Notes: generated by a model from the letters alone, not told the origin. A stretch of 64,000 nt of DNA from Halopseudomonas pelagia (GCF_009497895.1 NZ_CP033116.1:3782001-3846000), one strand, 5' to 3'; shown: positions 37,253 to 51,750, numbered from the stretch's first letter. Program-made: numbers and translations.

Positions 37253-38299
37253 TCAGAGTACCTGCGGATCGGCAAGCGGTTCGCCTACCAGACGATCCAG
37301 TGCGTCAATGACCATCTGCGGTCGCAGGTCACGCAAGCAGTTGTAGTGGCCGAAACGGCAGGTACGGTCAAAACAGGGGCTGCATTCCAGACCCAAGCGC
37401 ACGATTTCCACCTGGCTTGACAAGGGTGGCGTGAACGCCGGGGAGGTCGACCCATAGACCGCTACCAGTGGCCGGTCCAACGCTGCAGCCACGTGCATCA
37501 AGCCTGAGTCATTACTGACCACCGCGCCCGCGCAGGAGAGCAGGTCAATCGCTTCGGCCAGGCTGGTTTCACCGGACAGATTCACTGATTCCTCGCGCAA
37601 TCCAGGAATCAGTTGCTGACGTATATCTTCACCACCTGGATGATCTTTCTTGGAACCAAACAACCACACTTGCCAACCCTGGCGAATTTTCTGGTCGGCA
37701 ACCTTGGCGTAGTGCTCGGCAGGCCAGCGCTTTGATTCGCCGAATTCGGCGCCTGGGCAAAGCGCCAACACCGGACGATCCAGCTCCAGGCCAAAGCGCG
37801 TCAATGCAGCGTCCCGAGTGGTTGGGTCAATTCGCAAACCAGGGCGTGGATAAGGCTGTTTCAACTGATGGTCGGGCTCATAGGCCAGCGCCATAAAGCG
37901 CTCGATCATCAGCGGCAGGCGCTCTTTATCCAATACGCGCAGGTCGTTGAGCAGCCCATAACGCATCTCTCCGCGCCAGCCAGTGCGCAAAGGGATATCG
38001 GCAAAGTAGGGAACCAGAGCGGACTTCAAGGAGTTGGGCAGCAAAATAGCCTGATCATAGCGACCGGTCAGACTCTTGCCGATCCGCCGACGCACGGCAA
38101 TATCCAGAACGCCGTGCCCCAAAGGAAAGCTTAGCGCCTGGCGCACCTCGGGCATGCGCTCAAGAATCGGCCGGCTCCAGTCCGGGGCCAGCACATCGAT
38201 CTGGCATTCCGCGCCATGACGCTGCTTCAGGCAGGCGAACAGCGTCTGCGCCATCACCATGTCGCCAACCCAACTGGGACCTACGATAAGAATTCTCAT
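37253..38299 (-). CDS. waaF: LPS heptosyltransferase II
   Basis: WaaF adds the second heptose of the inner core. The 348-residue GT9 protein begins RILIVGPSWVGDMVMAQTLF, the signature that separates WaaF from WaaC. Later come LALCPGAEFGESKRWPAEH, VVSNDSGLMHVAAALDRPLV and YGSTSPAFTPPLS. The ATG at 38299 is chosen; a TTG at 38308 would place the ribosome site too close. It is the first gene of the waaF-C-G-P run; a long inverted repeat lies just upstream, after ilvE. Confidence 0.96.
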   Translation of the reverse strand: MRILIVGPSWVGDMVMAQTLFACLKQRHGAECQIDVLAPDWSRPILERMPEVRQALSFPLGHGVLDIAVRRRIGKSLTGRYDQAILLPNSLKSALVPYFADIPLRTGWRGEMRYGLLNDLRVLDKERLPLMIERFMALAYEPDHQLKQPYPRPGLRIDPTTRDAALTRFGLELDRPVLALCPGAEFGESKRWPAEHYAKVADQKIRQGWQVWLFGSKKDHPGGEDIRQQLIPGLREESVNLSGETSLAEAIDLLSCAGAVVSNDSGLMHVAAALDRPLVAVYGSTSPAFTPPLSSQVEIVRLGLECSPCFDRTCRFGHYNCLRDLRPQMVIDALDRLVGEPLADPQVL

Positions 38300-38305
38300 G
38301 AGCGA

Positions 38306-38386
38306 CAAGCCTCAAGCGGCAAGCGGCAAGAAAGCCAAGCAAGGCGGCAAACGTCGAATATCCGACAGCTTGCCGCTTGTGGCTTG
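38306..38386. repeat. Long inverted repeat between ilvE and waaF
   Basis: Arms 38306-38323 and 38369-38386 match at 17 of 18 bases (CAAGCCTCAAGCGGCAAG against its complement), with a 45-base loop. More CAAGC/GCTTG units lie on both sides, giving a run of CAAGC-type repeats that could fold into a large hairpin. Such CAAGC-rich intergenic repeats are common in Pseudomonas and may weaken ilvE to waaF read-through. Confidence 0.7.
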
Positions 38387-38399
38387 CAGCTTGCGGCTC

Positions 38400-39323
38400 T
38401 TAGCGAACCAGCGTACGCCATTCGGCATGTGCGCCGCTCTGACCGGTGACCAGGTCAAAATAGGCTTTCTGCAGCTTTTCGGTAACGGGACCACGGCGCC
38501 CTTCGCCAATCTGGCGATTGTCCAGCTCGCGGATCGGCGTCACTTCAGCGGCGGTACCGGTAAAGAAGGCTTCATCGGCGATATAGACCTCATCACGCGT
38601 CAGACGCTTCTCGACGATCGGAATATTGAATTCCGCCGCCAATGCCAACACCGTACCGCGGGTTATGCCGTTCAGGCAGGCGGTCACTTCCGGGGTATAG
38701 ATCACGCCATTTTTGACGATAAACACGTTCTCGCCCGAACCCTCGGCCACATAACCCTCGGGATCCAGCAGCAAGGCTTCGTCAGCGCCAGCGGACACCG
38801 CTTCCTGCAATGCCAGCATGGAGTTCATGTAAGCGCCGCTGGCCTTGGCGCGGGTCATGGTGATGTTGACGTGGTGACGGGTAAAGGAGCTGGTGCGGAT
38901 CTTGATGCCACGCTCCAGTGCCTCTTCGCCCATATAGGCACCCCAGTGCCAGGCGGCAATGGCCACATGTACTTTGAGGTTGTCGGCACGAATACCCATG
39001 CCTTCGGAGCCGTAGAACACCAGCGGGCGTATATAAGCCGTTTCAAGATTGTTCTGGGCTACGACGGCGCGCTGCGCTTCGTTGAGCTGCTCCTTGGTAA
39101 AGGGAATCTTCATGCCCATGATATGCGCCGAGTCAAACAGACGGTCGGTATGCGCATGCAAACGGAAGATCGCCGTGCCGTCGGGAGTATTGTAGGCCCG
39201 CACGCCTTCAAATACGGCCATTCCGTAGTGCAGCGAATGAGTCAGTACATGCACATTGGCATCGCGCCACGGCTTCATTTCACCATCAAACCAGATAACA
39301 CCATCACGATCGGCCATCGACAT
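38400..39323 (-). CDS. ilvE: Branched-chain amino acid aminotransferase
   Basis: IlvE makes valine, leucine and isoleucine from their 2-oxo acids with PLP. The 307 residues show the opening GVIWFDGEMKPWRDANVHVL, LHYGMAVFEGVRAY, the PLP lysine region AKASGAYMNSMLA, and the phosphate-binding FFTGTAAEVTPIRELD. The ATG at 39323 is used; a start five codons upstream is in frame. It lies between glnE and waaF, as in P. aeruginosa. Confidence 0.95.
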   Translation of the reverse strand: MSMADRDGVIWFDGEMKPWRDANVHVLTHSLHYGMAVFEGVRAYNTPDGTAIFRLHAHTDRLFDSAHIMGMKIPFTKEQLNEAQRAVVAQNNLETAYIRPLVFYGSEGMGIRADNLKVHVAIAAWHWGAYMGEEALERGIKIRTSSFTRHHVNITMTRAKASGAYMNSMLALQEAVSAGADEALLLDPEGYVAEGSGENVFIVKNGVIYTPEVTACLNGITRGTVLALAAEFNIPIVEKRLTRDEVYIADEAFFTGTAAEVTPIRELDNRQIGEGRRGPVTEKLQKAYFDLVTGQSGAHAEWRTLVR

Positions 39324-39420
39324 TGCAGCCCGCTCCATCTAATTGGTTATTCTTAACTCGATTATGTCCGGCCCGGACCTGCCCTGTCGCCGCGCCCGGG
39401 AAACGCCCGGGCATGGCGTG

Positions 39421-42351
39421 TCATTCCGGCAGCCACTGCTGCCACAGACTGATGACGCCACGACGGAAATCTTGAAACTGGTCGCCACTCACTTTGCCCG
39501 GCTGCTTCTGCAGTGCCAGGCGATGGGCTGCGGCGCGGTAGGCTTTGTAAGCCTCCTGCAAACGCTGCACGTCTTCGCCGGAGATCAATCCGGCATCACG
39601 CAGCCCGTCTAGAATTCTGATGTTATCGGTATAACGCAGTAACTCGGGGTACCGGCACGACCAGGCCAGAACGGCATATTGCACCATAAATTCGATATCA
39701 ACGATACCTCCGGCGTCCTGCTTCAGATCAAACAACGCCTCTGCCGTGTACGCAGACGGATCAGAACCAGCCCGCGTGGCCTTGGTACCCAGGTTGTCGC
39801 GCATCTTCTGACGCATGCCGCCCACGTCCTCGCGCAACTTGGCTTCATCCCGATGGCGGCTCAACACCTCCATCCGCAAGTCCTGGAAACGATGACTCAA
39901 GCGCTTGCAGCCGGCCAGTACACGCGCGCGTACCAGCGCCTGATGCTCCCAGGTCCAGGCCTCTTCACGCTGATAGCGGGCGAAGGACTGCAGCGAGCTG
40001 ACCAGCAACCCGGATTCACCCGACGGGCGCAGGCGCATATCCACGTCATACAGCGCTCCGGACGTGGTCTGGGTGTTGAGCATATGAATAATGCGTTGCC
40101 CCAGGCGAGTGAAAAACCGGCTACCTTCTATTGGCTTGGCACCGTCGGTTTCCGCATCCGCATCACCATCGTGAATAAACACCAGGTCCAGGTCGGAGCC
40201 GTGACCAAGCTCTATCCCCCCGACCTTGCCATAGCCGAGAATGACAAAGTCCATTTCACACAAACTGCCATCAGCACGCTTGGGGAAGCCATGGCGCTGG
40301 GTCAATTCTCGCCAGGCCAGTTGCAAGACCTGTTGAAGAATAGCTTCGGCAATCCAGGTCAGATAATCGCTGACCTTCATCAACGGCAACGTGCCGGCGA
40401 TCTCGGAGGCGGCGACGCGCAGCACATGGGCACGGCGAAAATAGCGCAGCACTTCCATCTGCTGCTCCAGGTCATCTTCGGCGATACGCATCAGTTGCTG
40501 ACGCAATTCGTCAACCAGCTCGTCCGTCTCCGGCGGACGGTAAAGCCGCCCGGCGTTCAGCAACTCATCGAGCACCACCGGATAGCGGGTGATCTGCTCG
40601 GCGATCCATGGGCTGGCGGAACACAGCACCAATAATTCACGCAACGCACTAGGATTTTCTGTCAGCAATAGCAGGTAGGCTGAGCGTCGCGCCACCGCCT
40701 CTACCATCGGCATGACCCGTTCCAGCGCCAGGTCTGCATCGTCCTGTTCTGTAGCCATGCCCAGCAGGCGCGGCATGAACACATCCAGCCGCTCTCGCCC
40801 CAGACGCTGCATGGAGCGAACCCGACCGGATTCCTGCAAGCCTTGCAGCAACCGTAACGCTTCCTCAGGCTTTTTGAACCCACCCTCACTGAGCTGTTCG
40901 ATACGCTGCTGCGCATCCAGCGATCCTTCCCAGACCGGCATCCATTCCGAATGCAGGGGCAGCTCTTCATCATGCTCATCATCTGGATCGGCTATCACGT
41001 CGGCAAAATGCCGCGCGATCCGCGCACGCTGGCTATGCAGCGCTTGCCGGAAGGCATCCCAGTTATCAAAGCCCATGACGTAGGCAATACGCTGCTGGCT
41101 CTGTGAGTCGGTGGGTAACATCTGGGTCTGCCGATCATCCAGTGCCTGCAGCGCATGTTCGGTGTCGCGCAGGAACAGGTACGCGCCTTTGAGCTCATCC
41201 ACGGCCTCATCCGGCAGATAGCTATTAGTGGCCAGCATATCCAGTACTGACAGGATTGGCCGCTGCTGCAAGCTGCGGTCTCGCCCGCCATGGATCAGTT
41301 GAAATGCCTGGCCAATAAACTCGACCTCACGAATACCGCCCGACCCCAGCTTGACGTTGTCTTGCAGGCCCTTGCGCTGTACTTCTCGCTGGATCATCAG
41401 TTTGAGACTGCGCAGCGCCTCAATCGCGGCGAAATCCAGATAACGGCGATAAACGAACGGCTTGAGCATCGCCAGCAACTCGGCGCCCGCGGCCTGATCG
41501 CCAGCGACCACGCGGGCCTTGATCATGGCATAGCGCTCCCAATCGCGCCCCTGGCTCTGGTAGTACTGCTCCAGCGCATCAAAGCTGAACACCAGCGCGC
41601 CGCTGTCACCATAGGGACGCAAGCGCATGTCGACACGAAAGACAAAGCCATCGACGGTAATCGCATCCAGCGCCTTGATCAGGCGTTGGCCGAGGCGGAT
41701 AAAAAACTCCTGGTTCGATAAGCTGCGCCGACCGCCCTGGGTTTCGCCTGCCTCGGGGTATGCAAAGATCAGGTCTATATCAGAAGACAGATTCAATTCC
41801 TGAGCACCCAGCTTACCCATGCCCAGCACCACCATATGCTGTGGTTCACCGTCCGCCCCCGACGGCGTACCCAGCGTCGCACATGCCTGGGTATACAACC
41901 ATTGATAAGCCAGTTCGATACAGCTGTCAGCCATGTCCGACAGATCGCGGGTAGTCTCGGCGGTGGCCGCCATGCGCGTTACATCCCGCCAGATAATCCG
42001 CACCTGTTGCTGCTGACGAAACCGACGTAATGCTTGCGCAAGCTGTTCTTCATCCTCTACTGCAGTCAGGGCTAGACTCAGCATACGACTCATGTCGCCT
42101 TTCTCCAGGGTCCGCCATAGCAGATCATCTTCCACCAGGCGCCAGGCCATGTGCGGATCCCGGCGAAGCTGCTCGGCAACAAAATCGCTGCCGGCCAGAA
42201 CCGGGTCGAGACTGGTGAGAAACTGCTCGCCTAACTCAGACACCCGGCTAGCCAGATCGGCATGGGCGACGGCAGCCTGCCACTGGTCTCGATGGTGTTG
42301 CACCATGGATTGCAGGGACTCGGGCAACGGCAGAGGCGGAGAAAAAGGCAT
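39421..42351 (-). CDS. glnE: Glutamine synthetase adenylyltransferase/deadenylase
   Basis: GlnE adds or removes AMP on glutamine synthetase to match nitrogen supply. The 976 residues contain two nucleotidyltransferase domains: LNLSSDIDLIFAYPE near residue 184 (removase half) and LGHGSDLDLVFIHDGD near 716 (transferase half), each with the G/S-D-x-D metal site. The linker holds the LGGIREVEF-like GSGGIREVEFIGQ. It is divergent from aceE and followed by ilvE. Confidence 0.96.
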   Translation of the reverse strand: MPFSPPLPLPESLQSMVQHHRDQWQAAVAHADLASRVSELGEQFLTSLDPVLAGSDFVAEQLRRDPHMAWRLVEDDLLWRTLEKGDMSRMLSLALTAVEDEEQLAQALRRFRQQQQVRIIWRDVTRMAATAETTRDLSDMADSCIELAYQWLYTQACATLGTPSGADGEPQHMVVLGMGKLGAQELNLSSDIDLIFAYPEAGETQGGRRSLSNQEFFIRLGQRLIKALDAITVDGFVFRVDMRLRPYGDSGALVFSFDALEQYYQSQGRDWERYAMIKARVVAGDQAAGAELLAMLKPFVYRRYLDFAAIEALRSLKLMIQREVQRKGLQDNVKLGSGGIREVEFIGQAFQLIHGGRDRSLQQRPILSVLDMLATNSYLPDEAVDELKGAYLFLRDTEHALQALDDRQTQMLPTDSQSQQRIAYVMGFDNWDAFRQALHSQRARIARHFADVIADPDDEHDEELPLHSEWMPVWEGSLDAQQRIEQLSEGGFKKPEEALRLLQGLQESGRVRSMQRLGRERLDVFMPRLLGMATEQDDADLALERVMPMVEAVARRSAYLLLLTENPSALRELLVLCSASPWIAEQITRYPVVLDELLNAGRLYRPPETDELVDELRQQLMRIAEDDLEQQMEVLRYFRRAHVLRVAASEIAGTLPLMKVSDYLTWIAEAILQQVLQLAWRELTQRHGFPKRADGSLCEMDFVILGYGKVGGIELGHGSDLDLVFIHDGDADAETDGAKPIEGSRFFTRLGQRIIHMLNTQTTSGALYDVDMRLRPSGESGLLVSSLQSFARYQREEAWTWEHQALVRARVLAGCKRLSHRFQDLRMEVLSRHRDEAKLREDVGGMRQKMRDNLGTKATRAGSDPSAYTAEALFDLKQDAGGIVDIEFMVQYAVLAWSCRYPELLRYTDNIRILDGLRDAGLISGEDVQRLQEAYKAYRAAAHRLALQKQPGKVSGDQFQDFRRGVISLWQQWLPE

Positions 42352-42438
42352 GGTCTATCCTGTAGGGATTGCAATGTCGCAGCTTGCCATGCCTGGGACC
42401 TGCGTAAAAGTCTGCAAGGCAAGAACATGCTGGCGAAT

Positions 42439-42455
42439 ATGTAGCATAACTACAT
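42439..42455. promoter_or_regulatory. Upstream palindromic operator candidate of aceEF
   Basis: ATGTAGCATAACTACAT is an inverted repeat (ATGTAG/CTACAT, five-base spacer) just upstream of the candidate -35. It matches the second site at 42490-42506 in half-sites and in the C-rich A/T spacer. Confidence 0.55.
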
Positions 42456-42460
42456 AAATC

Positions 42461-42489
42461 TTTACAAAGGGATGGATTAAACCTATTTT
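42461..42489 (+). promoter_or_regulatory. Candidate sigma-70 promoter of aceEF
   Basis: TTTACA (42461-42466), a 17-base spacer and TATTTT (42484-42489) form a good promoter, about 100 bases before the aceE ATG. It is flanked on both sides by matching palindromes. Confidence 0.55.
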
Positions 42490-42506
42490 TTGTAGCTAAA
42501 CTACAA
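42490..42506. promoter_or_regulatory. Downstream palindromic operator candidate of aceEF
   Basis: TTGTAGCTAAACTACAA is an inverted repeat with the same TGTAG/CTACA half-sites as the upstream site. It covers the expected transcription start, so a bound protein should repress. Centres of the two sites are 51 bases apart, close to five helical turns. Confidence 0.55.
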
Positions 42507-42592
42507 GAACCGCATTTCACACCCCATTCGTTGTCACAGGCTATCAAGTCCCGCACAGCGAATTAGGCCCACAAGGTCTGGAGAACTGACGC

Positions 42593-45250
<2,658 letters not shown>

Positions 45251-45260
45251 GGAAAACGGT

Positions 45261-46952
45261 ATGAGTGAACTGATCAAAGTACCCGGCATCGGCGACGGTG
45301 AGGGCGAAGTTATCGAGATACTGGTCAAGGTCGGCGACAAGGTCGAGGCCGAGCAGAGCCTGGTGACCCTGGAGTCCGACAAGGCCAGCATGGAAATCCC
45401 CTGCCCCAAGGCCGGCACCATCAAATCGATAAAGGTCAAGATGGGCGATACCCTGAAGGAAGGCGATGACCTGATCGAGTTGGAGTCCGAGGGCGCCGAC
45501 GCCAGCGAAGAGAAGGAAGCGAAAGAAGAAAAGCCAGAAGCCGCCGAGAAGCCCAAGGCGTCAGACGACGACAAGGACGAGAAGCCTGCTGAAAAAGCCA
45601 GCGATGACAAGCAAGCCGCCAGCGACAAGAAGGCCTCTGGCAGTTCCGTTCAACCGGTCAAGATCCCGGACCTGGGCTCGGACAGCAAGGCCAAGGTCAT
45701 CGAGATACTGGTCAAGAAAGGCGATACCGTCGAAGTCGACCAGTCGCTGATCGTGCTGGAGTCCGACAAAGCCAGCATGGAGATCCCCTCCCCTGTCGCG
45801 GGCACTGTCGAGTCGGTCGAGATCAAGCTGGAGCAGGACGCCGGCACTGGCGATCTGATTCTGCATATGAAGGTTGAAGGCGAGGAGCAGCAAGCTGCTG
45901 CCGAGCCAGCGCAGGACGACAAGCCTGCATCCGAGGCCAAGGCCGACAAGCAGCCTGAAGCCACGCAGGACAAGAGTGCCGACAGCAAGCCTGCCCAACA
46001 GGACGAAGCGCCCGCTCCCGTTGGTGGACCAAGCCGCGAAGGTACCAAGGTACACGCAGGCCCGGCGGTACGGTTGCTCGCCCGCGAGATGGGTGTGGAT
46101 CTGGCCGAAGTGAAATCCACCGGACCGCGCGACCGAATTCTCAAGGAAGATGTACAGAATCACGTCAAATCGGTAATGAAGCAGGGCAAGAGCGCGCCTG
46201 CCACGGCCGGTGGTTCAGGCATCCCTGCGGTACCGGAAATCGATTTCAGCCGCTTTGGCGAAATCGAAGTCAAGGATATGACCCGATTGCAGCAGATCGG
46301 CGCCGCCAATATTCACCGCAGTTGGCTGAATGTGCCGCACGTGACGCAGTTTGACCTGGCCGATATCAGCGAACTGGAAACTTTCCGCAAGGACCAGAAG
46401 GCCGTGGCGGAAAAGGCCGGCGTCAAGCTGACCATCCTGCCCTTTCTGCTCAAGGCCTGTGCTCACCTGCTGCGTGAACAGGCCAACTTCAATGTCGCGC
46501 TGGCACCCAATGGCAAGCAACTGATTCACAAGAACTATGTGCATATCGGTTTTGCTGTAGATACGCCGGACGGCCTGATGGTCCCGGTCATTCGCGACGT
46601 CGACAAGAAAAGCCTGCTGCAATTGGCTGGTGAAGCCGCAGAGCTGGCGGAGAAGGCGCGTAACAAGAAGCTGGGTGCCGATGGTATGCAGGGCGCCTGC
46701 TTTACCATCTCCAGCCTGGGCCATATTGGCGGCACTTACTTCACGCCAATCGTGAATGCACCGGAAGTGGCTATCCTTGGCGTATCCAAGGCAACCATGC
46801 AGCCAGTATGGGACGGTAGCGCGTTCCAGCCGAAGCTGATGCTGCCGCTGTCACTGTCCTACGACCACCGCGCCATCAACGGTGCGGCCGCAGCACAGTT
46901 CACCAAGCGGCTTGGTGAACTGCTGGGCGATATCAGGTCGATGCTGCTGTAA
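45261..46952 (+). CDS. aceF: Pyruvate dehydrogenase E2, dihydrolipoamide acetyltransferase
   Basis: AceF is the core of the pyruvate dehydrogenase complex and moves acetyl groups from lipoamide to CoA. The 563 residues hold two lipoyl domains, each with a lipoylated lysine in ESDKASMEIP (near residues 41 and 169). They are joined by Ala/Lys/Glu-rich linkers. A peripheral-subunit-binding domain (AVRLLAREMGVDL) and a catalytic domain ending SYDHRAINGAAAAQF with the active-site His near 535 follow. The start at 45261 has GAGGAA upstream. No lpd gene follows. Confidence 0.97.
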   Translation: MSELIKVPGIGDGEGEVIEILVKVGDKVEAEQSLVTLESDKASMEIPCPKAGTIKSIKVKMGDTLKEGDDLIELESEGADASEEKEAKEEKPEAAEKPKASDDDKDEKPAEKASDDKQAASDKKASGSSVQPVKIPDLGSDSKAKVIEILVKKGDTVEVDQSLIVLESDKASMEIPSPVAGTVESVEIKLEQDAGTGDLILHMKVEGEEQQAAAEPAQDDKPASEAKADKQPEATQDKSADSKPAQQDEAPAPVGGPSREGTKVHAGPAVRLLAREMGVDLAEVKSTGPRDRILKEDVQNHVKSVMKQGKSAPATAGGSGIPAVPEIDFSRFGEIEVKDMTRLQQIGAANIHRSWLNVPHVTQFDLADISELETFRKDQKAVAEKAGVKLTILPFLLKACAHLLREQANFNVALAPNGKQLIHKNYVHIGFAVDTPDGLMVPVIRDVDKKSLLQLAGEAAELAEKARNKKLGADGMQGACFTISSLGHIGGTYFTPIVNAPEVAILGVSKATMQPVWDGSAFQPKLMLPLSLSYDHRAINGAAAAQFTKRLGELLGDIRSMLL

Positions 46953-47022
46953 AGCTGGGCGGTGTCGGGCTTCGGTCCGGCACCGCACTTTCAGCGCGAC
47001 CTCTGTTCTATCCTGCTGCGCC

Positions 47023-47103
47023 TTCGCGGCGGGGCCGCCGCTCCTACCTGTTCTGGCTTAACCGCAAGGGAACAGCCTGTGGGAGCGGCGGCCTCGCCGC
47101 GAA
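47023..47103. repeat. REPIN: two inverted REP sequences
   Basis: TTCGCGGCGGGGCCGCCGCT and CTAC at 47023-47047 is mirrored at 47079-47103 by GTGGGAGCGGCGGCC followed by TCGCCGCGAA. This is the inverted REP pair widespread in Pseudomonas, normally mobilised by RAYT transposases. It fills the gap between convergent aceF and clpB and can fold as a long hairpin that may stop transcription. Confidence 0.9.
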
Positions 47104-47130
47104 AGGATTTGGCAGCGCTCCTCGGTAGCC

Positions 47131-49698
<2,568 letters not shown>

Positions 49699-49768
49699 GG
49701 TGTTTGCATCCTATCTAGATGATCGCCCGCTGATTCGCAGGCGATGACGTTCATTGAGTATGGACTAT

Positions 49769-49796
49769 AGATAGGGTTTATTATTGGTCTTTCAAG
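49769..49796 (-). promoter_or_regulatory. Sigma-32 (RpoH) heat-shock promoter of clpB
   Basis: On the minus strand CTTGAAA (49796-49790) is separated by 13 bases from CCCTATCT (49776-49769), close to the RpoH consensus CTTGAAA-N11-16-CCCCATNT. It lies about 70 bases before the clpB ATG. Confidence 0.85.
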
Positions 49797-49868
49797 GCAG
49801 GAAACATTGACCAGAGTCAAAATATTGTCGGATGAGCGATCGCCCATACGGTATTTCGTAGACGGAAG

Positions 49869-50603
49869 TTACTTCGAACTGAGCCAGATCAACGACGCCA
49901 TGCGCCCGGTCTGGCCATCACGGCGATAGGAGTAAAAGCGCAGCGGGTCACTGACCGTGCATTGATCACCACCACTGATCGACTGCACACCGGCAGCATT
50001 CAGCCGTTGCCGGGCCAACTGATAGATATCGGCAAGGAAATGCCCAGCCCGGTCAGACGGCACAAAAGCCGACGCGGCCTGCGGATCGACCTGGATAAAG
50101 GCCTCCCGCACTTCAGAGCCTACTTCGAACGCCTGCGGGCCAATCGCCGGACCGAACCAGACCAACACCTCGGATGGCTCAGTGGCCAGCGCCTTCAGCG
50201 TGCTCTCCAACACCCCGTCGAGTAATCCGCGCCAGCCGGCATGGGCCGCAGCCACTTTGGTCCCCGCACGATCAGAGAACAACACCGGCAAACAATCAGC
50301 CGTCATGATGGTACAAGCGATGCCAGGTTCATCAGTCCAGGCGGCGTCAGCCTCAGCGGTTAGCGCAGGATTGGCGCGCACCACATCGGTACTGTGAGTC
50401 TGTACCAGCCAGGCAGGGCGACAAGCCAGTTCACGCTCCAGCTCGGCGCGGTTGGCAGCCACGTGCACGGGATCGTCCCCGACATGATCACCAAGATTGA
50501 AGCCCTTCCAGGGTCCCTGGCTGCTGCCCAGCTGCCGGGTAGTCACACAGGTTCGCACCCACTCTGGCGCAGGCCAGTCAGCGCTCAGCCACTGCGGCTT
50601 CAT
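49869..50603 (-). CDS. pgeF: Peptidoglycan editing factor PgeF (YfiH/laccase-domain)
   Basis: PgeF proteins remove wrongly incorporated L-Ser from the UDP-MurNAc-peptide precursor and were earlier called multicopper polyphenol oxidases. The 244 residues hold the zinc-site residues in QTHSTDVV, TADCLPVLFSD and AAAHAGWRGL. The ATG overlaps the rluD stop by four bases; the order rluD-pgeF-clpB matches P. aeruginosa. Confidence 0.93.
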   Translation of the reverse strand: MKPQWLSADWPAPEWVRTCVTTRQLGSSQGPWKGFNLGDHVGDDPVHVAANRAELERELACRPAWLVQTHSTDVVRANPALTAEADAAWTDEPGIACTIMTADCLPVLFSDRAGTKVAAAHAGWRGLLDGVLESTLKALATEPSEVLVWFGPAIGPQAFEVGSEVREAFIQVDPQAASAFVPSDRAGHFLADIYQLARQRLNAAGVQSISGGDQCTVSDPLRFYSYRRDGQTGRMASLIWLSSK

Positions 50604-51559
50604 TCCGCCAGTTCACCGTCTTCACGCAGCATCGCCAGCAGGTGCTGCATATCTTCAGGTAGCTGCACTTCCCAGGACATATGCCGGCCGTCGACCGGAT
50701 GCTCCAGCTCCAGCCGCCGTGCATGCAACGCCTGCCGCGGAAATTCGCGCAGCAGGGCAATCAGCTCCTTGGTTGCGCCAGCCGGTATGCGCATGCGACC
50801 ACCGTAGGTCTGGTCGCCTATCAGGGGAAAATTAATGTAGCTCATGTGCACGCGAATCTGATGGGTACGCCCGGTTTCCAGCTTCACCTTCACATGGGTG
50901 TGCGCACGAAAGCGGCTGATTACCCGGTAGTGACTGACCGCCTGCTTGCCGCCGACCATCACCGCCATCTTCTGCCTGTTGGTTCCGTGCCGGGCGATCG
51001 GCTGGTCGACCTTGCCGCCGGCGGTCATCACCCCCACGACCACACACTCGTATTCACGAGTCACCGTCCGCTCCTGCAACTGACCAACCAGGTCGGTCTG
51101 AGCTTCCAGGGTCTTGGCCACCACCATCAGCCCGGTAGTGTCCTTGTCCAATCGGTGCACGATGCCGGCACGCGGCACCTTGGCCAACTCCGGCGCATGG
51201 TGCAGCAGCGCATTGAGCAGAGTGCCGTCAGCATGTCCGGCCGCCGGGTGCACCACCAACCCGGCCGGCTTGTTGATCACCAGCAAGGCCTCATCCTCAT
51301 AGATCACATCCAAAGCAATCGCCTCGGGCTGCCAGTCACCCTGCACTTCACGCTCGGCATCCAGCTCGAGCTTCTCGCCGCCATATACAGTGTCACGCGG
51401 GCGAACACTGCGGCCGTCGAGCGTCAGGCTGCCATCCTTGATCCAGCCCTGCAGGCGGGAGCGTGAGTGCTCGGGGAACAATTGGGCCGCCACCTGGTCT
51501 AGGCGTTGACCGCCACTCTCAGGGGTGACCAGTGCAGACAAGCGGATACGATCAGACAT
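50600..51559 (-). CDS. rluD: 23S rRNA pseudouridine synthase D
   Basis: RluD makes pseudouridines 1911, 1915 and 1917 in helix 69 of 23S rRNA. The 319 residues have an N-terminal S4 RNA-binding domain (GQRLDQVAAQLFPEHSRSRL) and the synthase core with the catalytic Asp in HRLDKDTTGLMVVAK. Late segments ETGRTHQIRVHM and ARRLELEHPV are typical of the RluA family; length and neighbours point to RluD rather than RluC. It is divergent from bamD. Confidence 0.95.
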   Translation of the reverse strand: MSDRIRLSALVTPESGGQRLDQVAAQLFPEHSRSRLQGWIKDGSLTLDGRSVRPRDTVYGGEKLELDAEREVQGDWQPEAIALDVIYEDEALLVINKPAGLVVHPAAGHADGTLLNALLHHAPELAKVPRAGIVHRLDKDTTGLMVVAKTLEAQTDLVGQLQERTVTREYECVVVGVMTAGGKVDQPIARHGTNRQKMAVMVGGKQAVSHYRVISRFRAHTHVKVKLETGRTHQIRVHMSYINFPLIGDQTYGGRMRIPAGATKELIALLREFPRQALHARRLELEHPVDGRHMSWEVQLPEDMQHLLAMLREDGELAE

Positions 51560-51750
51560 TCAGGACTCACTGGCAGGCGCCGAGGCGCAATGGCAAAGCG
51601 CAATCCTTTTTGGAATCGGCTCTGCGCTGTGGTTAAATACGGCTTCTTTAAAGGCAATCAACGCTAGAACGGTTGCCTGTAAACAGGACCCAACTATAAC
51701 AGGACGGCTGTTCCGGCAACAGCGTGTGGTCGTCCATCCGGATATCAACT

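Noticed and set aside
38259..39356. Plus-strand frame of 365 codons
   Set aside because: Antisense to ilvE; runs through the inverted repeat and has no recognisable motif.
45261..46030. Repeated ESDKASMEIP segments as a DNA repeat
   Set aside because: They are the two lipoyl domains of AceF, a normal protein duplication.
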